From Lophius americanus (Eukaryota; Chordata; Actinopteri; Lophiiformes; Lophiidae), in NCBI GenBank assembly GCA_037951165.1, contig JBBDHG010000003.1, forward strand, positions 11,134,001 to 11,198,000: a stretch of DNA of 64,000 bases. Reading direction: 5' to 3'. Below are positions 57,573-64,000 of this stretch, one piece after another. The notes under the pieces are model-generated. The model was given only the letters and a program-made list of their open reading frames with translations. It had not been told where the DNA came from and did no database searches. A program made the translations under genes and the position numbers. How positions within the stretch are numbered: the stretch's first letter is position 1; every line of letters begins with the position of its first letter.

Positions 57573-60424
57573 GTATAGAGTTAAAACTAAGTGCGTCAGC
57601 GCATTAAAGTTTGCAACGTTTGAACATGTGGATTTAAAGGGTCATTTCAAATATATTTTACAGCTCTATCAACAGTCAAATGCAATGTCCATTTTGGGCC
57701 GTTTTGAGTAAACAATGCAAGGAATCAAAGTCGACTACATGTTGACATACCTGTTAGTGTGGAGGCACCCATACACTCAATCTAAAACAAGGTTAAATGG
57801 AAGACATGAGACATTGTATAAAAACCGGGAGAAAGAGCCAGCAAGGCTCAGTACCAAGATGAAAATAATCCACCCATCAACACCTCCAAATTTCACAAAT
57901 AAACTTGTCATTCCTAATTGGATTTAATTTACATAATCACATCTTTTTTAATTAAAAATCTTGTTTTGGACAACTTTTGAGTGCAGTGGTTTTCTGCACA
58001 GAAAATATCTTGTTTTACTATTGTTACATGTTTATTCAAATAATTTTTTTTTACAATTAACCAAACTGCCTTTGATTCAATAAGCAAAAGACAAGACAAA
58101 CAAAAAAAAGTTGCAGAGACAAGGAAAATCAGTCGGTTCAAAAAAAGGGAAAGCAGAAGAGATGACTTTTGTGTGTTTCCAGAAAACTTTTGAATTTTCC
58201 CAAACCTGAATATGTGCCTTTTTAAAACTTTTGGATGAAAACAACAGATAATTTAAGATTTTAAACCATAAACCTTAAAATTTAAAGTCTGTCATGCTTT
58301 GTCTCCTTTAAAACAGTTTCAGAGGCAGAGGATGTTTGATGAAGGGATGACTCATTCGGAGGATTGAAAGCGAGCTTTCATGGTGAAATGATGATTAAAT
58401 ACACGGGCATATGTCTGGGAATGAACTCAAGTACAAATGTCATTTCAAGCATCATCTTTCATCTTGTTTTTTAAACGATTAACTAAAGAAAAGACCTCGA
58501 TTTGATTTAGGCCCTAATCATTGATCCATAACTTTTCAGGAGCTTGACGGCTGTGTTCCGACTGCGACCACTGATGCTGAATGGAATAAAGGTCTGAACG
58601 TTGTTTGGAAGGTTAAACATGAATTGACATTTCTGGTGTGTGTGTGTTTCTGTGTATATGTGCACATGCAGTTGAAGCAAACCTAACCTTTGCTTTTTGG
58701 ACTTTGTGCACGTACGTTTAAGTTTAATAAGCTTTATGTTTCACTGCTGCACACGCAGAGATGACAGCCACAGCTATTCACTTTAAGTCACTGCTAGAAA
58801 CACCGTCATGCAGTCTCAGACACCCCTCAGAACGCCTGCTCTGATCACCTGCAGTGGAAAAAGCCGTGATTGTTCCCTCCATCTCCAGCTGTTAAGCCTC
58901 ATCCTTTATGGGTGTCTGCATTGCAAGAAGGTTTGCTAAGCAACAACCTGCACAACCTGCTTGCTTATTCAAAGATATGGAAATGGGAGTATGAATGAGG
59001 TCATTGCATGGGTGTGCGTATGAGAGAGAGTGTGTGGGGTGGCACCGGAGCAGAGGTCTCCGCTGGCTAGATGTTTGCAGCTGATAATGAGGCACTGTTG
59101 GAGCTAATGGAAGCAAAGCCAATTTAGACTCACTTGGTTTCCATGTGATATTAGCACATCAACCAGATTGATGAGTTGTTGTGTATCAGTATTTCAAGAC
59201 TTGACAGTCTGCAGGAAAATATACACAGTGGGAGACAACACGATTACAAGATAATTTCCACTCCAAGAACCAGGCCACATTCATTTGTACACCTGTTGTC
59301 TTTAAAGTTTTAACATTCCACACTAGTCCTGTCACAAACACTACATATTTGTCTGATCACAATTATATGATTTCCCAGAGACATTTTGCATAGCCTCCAT
59401 TCATCTGTAGCAGTATGACACAGCACAGTCACAGTTCATCACTGTCTCCTGCCCGCTTTCCACCGTTGGTGCTTTTTAAAGGCATCGGCTGGTTACTCTC
59501 TGTCTGCTGTGAATGAAAGAATTAATTGAAATCACTTAGGGCCTTTTTTACTATTTATCTCTTGAAAGGCTGAAGCTTTTCAATGAGCATCCATTGACGT
59601 GAATATCATGGATCATTTAGTCGCAAAGCAAAGCACCGGAGTACCAGAACACCGCTGAGGGTACATTTTGGCTTCAGGCACAAATTGTAAGGAAGAGCCA
59701 GATATCTCGAAGAGGGCGATTTGTCATATTTGCAGCAAAAGCATGCTACCGGTATGCTACTCTCTGTAGATCCCTGTGGTCATGGATGCTTTCAGACTGG
59801 AGTGTAGAGACAAACATGATGATGCCAGTAATCTCATTTTCTTCTTCCTGAGGTATATTTGTATTATAACACATTTGTTTTTTTAGGGTGACCATTAGCT
59901 GCTAGTTTAATGATCGTGAGCCCTCCTTAGGTCCTTCTGAGAAAGTATTGGAACAAAATACAATACAGTGTGTCAATAATAATAATAAAATCTTAAATTA
60001 AAAAGAAAGAATCAAAGATAATGAAATGCATGAAAAAGTCTTAAAGGATTCATCTTTTTGACTCTAGGATTACACTTTTGATATAATGCTGGGATATAAC
60101 GGTAAGAGGAGGACAATTAAATCATTAATTGCAATACAACATTTAATTCTCAGAAAAAATGTCAGAATCATGGCAGTGCTGCTCAAGACTCATCCGTAAA
60201 CGCCTACCTGAACTAAGCTGGTTTTCGGTTTGCTCTACTATGTGGAACATTGCAGAGCTCCACTTTGTTTGTGGAGATTTGTCACAACACCACATCTTAG
60301 CAGGATAATTACAGTGTCCCAGAGTTGGATCAGCCTCCCATGTGTACCGCAGTTTATTGCCTTATAATTATGAGACCAATTATTGCATTGCAACCCTGCA
60401 TGTGCAAGAGCATATGTACATATG

Positions 60425-60458
60425 CACACATACACGCACACACACACACACACACACG
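60425..60458. repeat. (CA)n microsatellite
   Basis: An interrupted CA run with CG variants at both ends. Confidence 0.9.
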
Positions 60459-61062
60459 CGCAAACGTCACAAATACAGTAACCAATGACTAAAATCTCAA
60501 TTTCCAAATGGGGTGCAGTAACAGCAGCTCCGCCTTCCTAAGAGTTTTCTCAATGCCATTCTAATGCTTCCTTCTGAGACCGGAGTTTGAGATATATTGT
60601 TAACAAAGCTACCGATTCCATTTATAACAAATGTGAAGTCAACAAAGAAGCAAGTAACCGGCATTAAATTTTGTTTCAAAAATATTTGTTGATCTGACCT
60701 TCAGATTAAAAAATAGCTAATACTGATTTTTTATGTTTATTGCTTTCAGTTTCAAATTTCAACTCTGAGAGTTTCATCTTGAAAATCAGGTTCTAGACAT
60801 GTTTGATTTCTTTTCCTTCCATGCACCTGTCAATGAGAATGCTGCGATGTGTGTTGCAGCCAGAACATGAGTACAAAAGCCCCATAATTGCAACAAGACT
60901 TTTCTGTGCATTCTGTGCAACATCAATCAGGATACAAAGAGTACACTAAATTAACACCAGCACACACACAGAGCATTATATTCTTTGTTCCTTGGGCATA
61001 TTACAACAGCTCTTTGTTTGTTCAGATGCAAGGTAGGGAGGACACATACACACACATACGCC

Positions 61063-61063
<1 letters not shown>

Positions 61064-61094
<31 letters not shown>
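61064..61094. repeat. (AC)n microsatellite
   Basis: About 15 perfect AC units; a shorter imperfect run precedes it from about 61042. Confidence 0.9.
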
Positions 61095-61097
<3 letters not shown>

Positions 61098-62279
61098 GGG
61101 GTTCTCTAGGGAAGTGGAAGGACAATGGTAGACGACTACAGAAGGACAAGGTGTGGTGTCTGTGACACAGCAGGACTACTGGGTTATGTGTTTGGCAGGA
61201 AAGGCCTCCAGTGTACCAAAAGATTAATTTCCAAAACAACTTCGATGTTTTAGGTCATCCAGGCATATTAAGCCCAATGCAGGGGGATTGTATGCTGTGA
61301 GGATAAAAAAAGGATCCATGAAGGATGTAACTGACTCATCTGCCGACATGACAAACGGTTGACGCTTTGTGTCTGTTTCTGATGGATTGCAGCATCTTGG
61401 TCTATATTTTATACAACACTCCATCCCACATCGCCCTTTCCTACCCGGAGTTCGGGAAGAGCTGTAAGGATCCAAATTTTCATTTTGATTAAACTTTGAA
61501 TGAAGTTCATGAAAGAGCATTCTGCCGCTTCAGCAAATCCAGTTGGCTACATGATGTGCAGCGGTAAACCAGCGATAAGTGGTGAACGGTTTCATGATAA
61601 AGACTCTATTAGTGCTGCACTCAAAGCTCTGGAGAGAAGGAGTAGGAAGACGATAACTCCATGTTTCTGAACAGCGGGGCCGACTCATGTCCAGGAAATC
61701 TCACTTCACTCAGAGCCAGTGTCATTATCACGGAACGGCTGCACGGGGGACATTTTCAAGTTCAAAGATGTGAAGATATTAAGAGCACTTTCTTTTCTCC
61801 TAATTTCAAAATCAACTTTTTGAGAATGTTGTGATACACAAACAAACGTTATCTCGCTGCTATATCCCTGCGGTGGTTGTATTGATGGGCTGGCGGGGCA
61901 TCGCCTATCTGGGGTCACGGTCTGTTTATGAGAGAAAACTCAGTGGTTTCCTTTTTGTAAAACAAGACACAGCCTTGTGGAACCTTCTATCACCTCCTCA
62001 AATCTGAATGCAGAATTTGATACCCGCACGTATCCCAGCAGCATACCCTCCCACCAATGAATACTATCTCGCTGTTCCGACACACACATTAAATACATGT
62101 TCGGCATTTTCACCACGACTCTCAGATGAATAATTCAGGCCTAATCTTCAGAGTGTGGCATGATGGGAGACGTAGCTGTCCATGGCTGTCTGGCATGCTG
62201 GGTGTTATGTTGGATGATCAACACATGGGCACTGTGCCCCCTTTGGCCCTCCTCTCATTGACTTTTAATGTATACATGT

Positions 62280-62660
62280 GGAATGTGTGATCATTAGGCG
62301 TCTGAGTGGTGGTGGGGGGTTCTGGGGCTATGAAAAGCAAAAAGACAGCCCCTCCCAAACGTTCTCTCTTTGCACCTCTCCGTCCACTCATTAATGATAT
62401 CTATAGACATGTAAGCCCTTCCTGAGTGTTGGTGGAGCGTCGGGAAGCTCTCTAATCCGCGCGTTGCTCTTTATTCTGCCTCAGTGTCAGATCATGAAAC
62501 CCCCGCTAATCCCCTGGTGGCGTTGCACGCTGGGCCCCAGCTGTCGGCTCCCATGCTGCGCTGATTCTTGCCCTGCTAATTTGTGGCCCTGCTTACGATG
62601 CTATAGATGTCCACCTGCCCCATCTAGTCCAATACCCTCTTCTCTTGCTCTACCTGCTCT
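62280..62660. promoter_or_regulatory. Possible conserved non-coding element
   Basis: The segment is less AT-rich than its surroundings, lacks repeats and lacks a convincing coding frame. It contains two TAATCC motifs (62453-62458 and 62507-62512, the Otx/Pitx-type homeodomain core), ATTAATGATATC near 62391 and GCTAATTTG near 62575. Motif clustering alone is weak evidence; only cross-species conservation would settle it. Confidence 0.2.
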
Positions 62661-63429
62661 CACTTTGCTATCTGTCTCTCTCTCTCCCCTGGCTGAAGAT
62701 GAAACTCCCAGCTGGCACAAAAATCAACACTTTTGTTCCCTCTGGTTTTATCAAGAGCCACTGGCCTCTTCCTCCATGCCGGCACATTACAAATCTGCCA
62801 AAGAGCTCTTCCTCCCTTCCACCAAAAGCTGAATGGATGTGCGGTGGAAGAGGTGGAGATAAATCCGGGACAGAGGGTAATTCGGACTCAGCAGTTGAGA
62901 GCACACAGACTAATCATTTGAGTGATGGCACATTAAGAATCCTCAAGTTCAATAAAGACTGCTTAACAATGCATCAGTATGCAGGCTAGCACTCCCCCAG
63001 TTGTTCTAATGAGAGGAAGGAGTTGGGAAGGAGCACAGAGGAAAGGGAAGTGTTATGTGTGAGGGTGTGAGTAGTGATTAGCACTATTTTCTTTTTTCCT
63101 AAGCTCCTCTGACTGCAGCTCAATAGAGCCATTGACTTCAGAAAGTTCTTTGACACTTTGGTGTTGCCCAACCTGATTAATGCCCCTTGTCTGGTTCTTT
63201 TTGGATTTGCAGGAGTGTACGTGCAGAGTTATGCCATTGTATAATTGTTAATATTCAGGTCAAGGCAGTTATCTTTGTATAGCACCAAATCAAAAATGAT
63301 CTCAAGACACTTTCCAAAACACAGCACTTCAAGAATGTATTTCTTAAGAGACCAAAAAAATCCCAAATCTGAGCAAACACTTGGTCACAACAGTGAGTAA
63401 AAAATACCTTATAACAGCCAGGAATGTGC

Positions 63430-63478
63430 TGCTACTACTGCAACTACCAATACTACTACCACTACTACTGCTACTAAA
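63430..63478. repeat. Imperfect (CTA)n triplet repeat
   Basis: A run of CTACTACTG/CTACCACTA triplets with interruptions. Confidence 0.8.
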
Positions 63479-63489
63479 AACTTCCTACG

Positions 63490-64000
63490 CTGTCCTCACA
63501 TACAGCAAGGGTATATCCCCGAAAAGTCCCCATTCCTTTGGGCTGTACAAGCCATCCCCCTGATTAAATTCATGAACTTAAATGTAAAGTTATGTCCACA
63601 GTATTTATTGCAAAAAGCGATTCCTAGTGACTAACAGATTTAATTTAAATAGGTCTCCTCTAGTCAATTAATGTGCACCAAAAATCCGAGTAAAGATTAG
63701 GTATTATCTCCAAAAACAATGTTTTTCGTATAAAACACCTCCTACTGAGTAAAATATGAATTATTTGAGTACAACACAAGATAGAAAAGATAGATAATCC
63801 TAAACATGTTTCATATGCACCGAATTTGAACTAGATGAGACCAATGCTTGAGAAATTATGGCTTGAAAACTTTGAGATAAAGCCCCCCCAGTGTCAGAAC
63901 TATACAACCAACCGTTCCTGAAATCACTCTAGTTGTTCCCCGCACTTATGCCTTTTTAGGTATATTATTTAGTGATATTATTTGAGTTATGTCCACAGTT
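63490..64000. repeat. Dispersed repeat reaching the window edge
   Basis: The first part (GGGTATATCCCCGAAAAGTC, 63509 on) matches 54610 onward and, in reverse, 32970-33000. The last part (63860-64000) matches the 31.2-31.5 kb repeat. The copies are diverged and unnamed. The unit continues beyond the window. Confidence 0.5.

Larger units (their letters stand above)
57580..62280. other. Gene-free stretch
   Basis: No exon or transposon is recognised; only (CA)n runs near 60.4 and 61.0 kb. This may be the start of the gene desert that lies on one side of LRATD2 in human (inference). Confidence 0.4.

Noticed and set aside
58600..61100. Search for exons of a further 8q24 gene (such as myc or pou5 relatives) on the right side
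   Set aside because: No conserved protein motif was found on either strand; only CA repeats and AT-rich DNA.

Overview
This is vertebrate genomic DNA, most likely from a ray-finned (teleost) fish. It has split genes with GT-AG introns of about 0.1-3 kb, and a repeat content typical of fish: Rex3-like/RTE, L2-like and L1 LINEs, several Tc1/mariner families, hAT and MITE-like elements, tRNA-derived SINEs and many (CA)n/(AT)n runs. No bacterial operon, CRISPR array or virus is visible.

Three protein-coding genes can be reconstructed, all on the + strand. washc5 (strumpellin, WASH complex) has 28 coding exons between 11984 and 25430; the exons join in frame to 1159 residues, the same length as I recall for human. 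nsmce2 (the SMC5/6-complex SUMO ligase Nse2/Mms21) has six exons between 26700 and 34386 and encodes 227 residues. lratd2 (FAM84B) is a single coding exon at 45906-46709 encoding 267 residues, with a predicted non-coding first exon. This is the neighbourhood of human 8q24.13-q24.21. However, the relative orientations differ from human as I recall them, and no trib1 is seen between nsmce2 and lratd2.

Layout: 1-790 is a GC-box/CCAAT/TATA-like promoter with no recognisable gene. 790-10430 is intergenic with old Tc1 and Rex3-like fragments. 10430-25870 is washc5. 26200-34490 is nsmce2, whose introns hold a long-inverted-repeat transposon and a nearly full-length Tc1. 34490-45100 is a transposon graveyard: a Tc1 remnant, a 5'-inverted L1 carrying a nested SINE, and a recent-looking L2 with an open reverse-transcriptase frame. 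45170-47400 is lratd2. 47400-64000 has no protein-coding gene that I can support. It holds an RTE fragment, a 19-bp minisatellite, a second copy of the long-inverted-repeat element, a hAT remnant, and one possible two-exon non-coding transcript starting near 53.9 kb.

The genes do not form a pathway. WASHC5 works in endosomal actin assembly, NSMCE2 in genome maintenance, and LRATD2 is a poorly understood LRAT-fold protein. The most notable observations are the twin-priming architecture of the L1, a GC-AG intron in washc5, the paired long-TIR elements with 22-bp subterminal repeats, two palindromic CREs around lratd2 exon 1, and the candidate non-coding transcript with a palindromic TCF/LEF motif.
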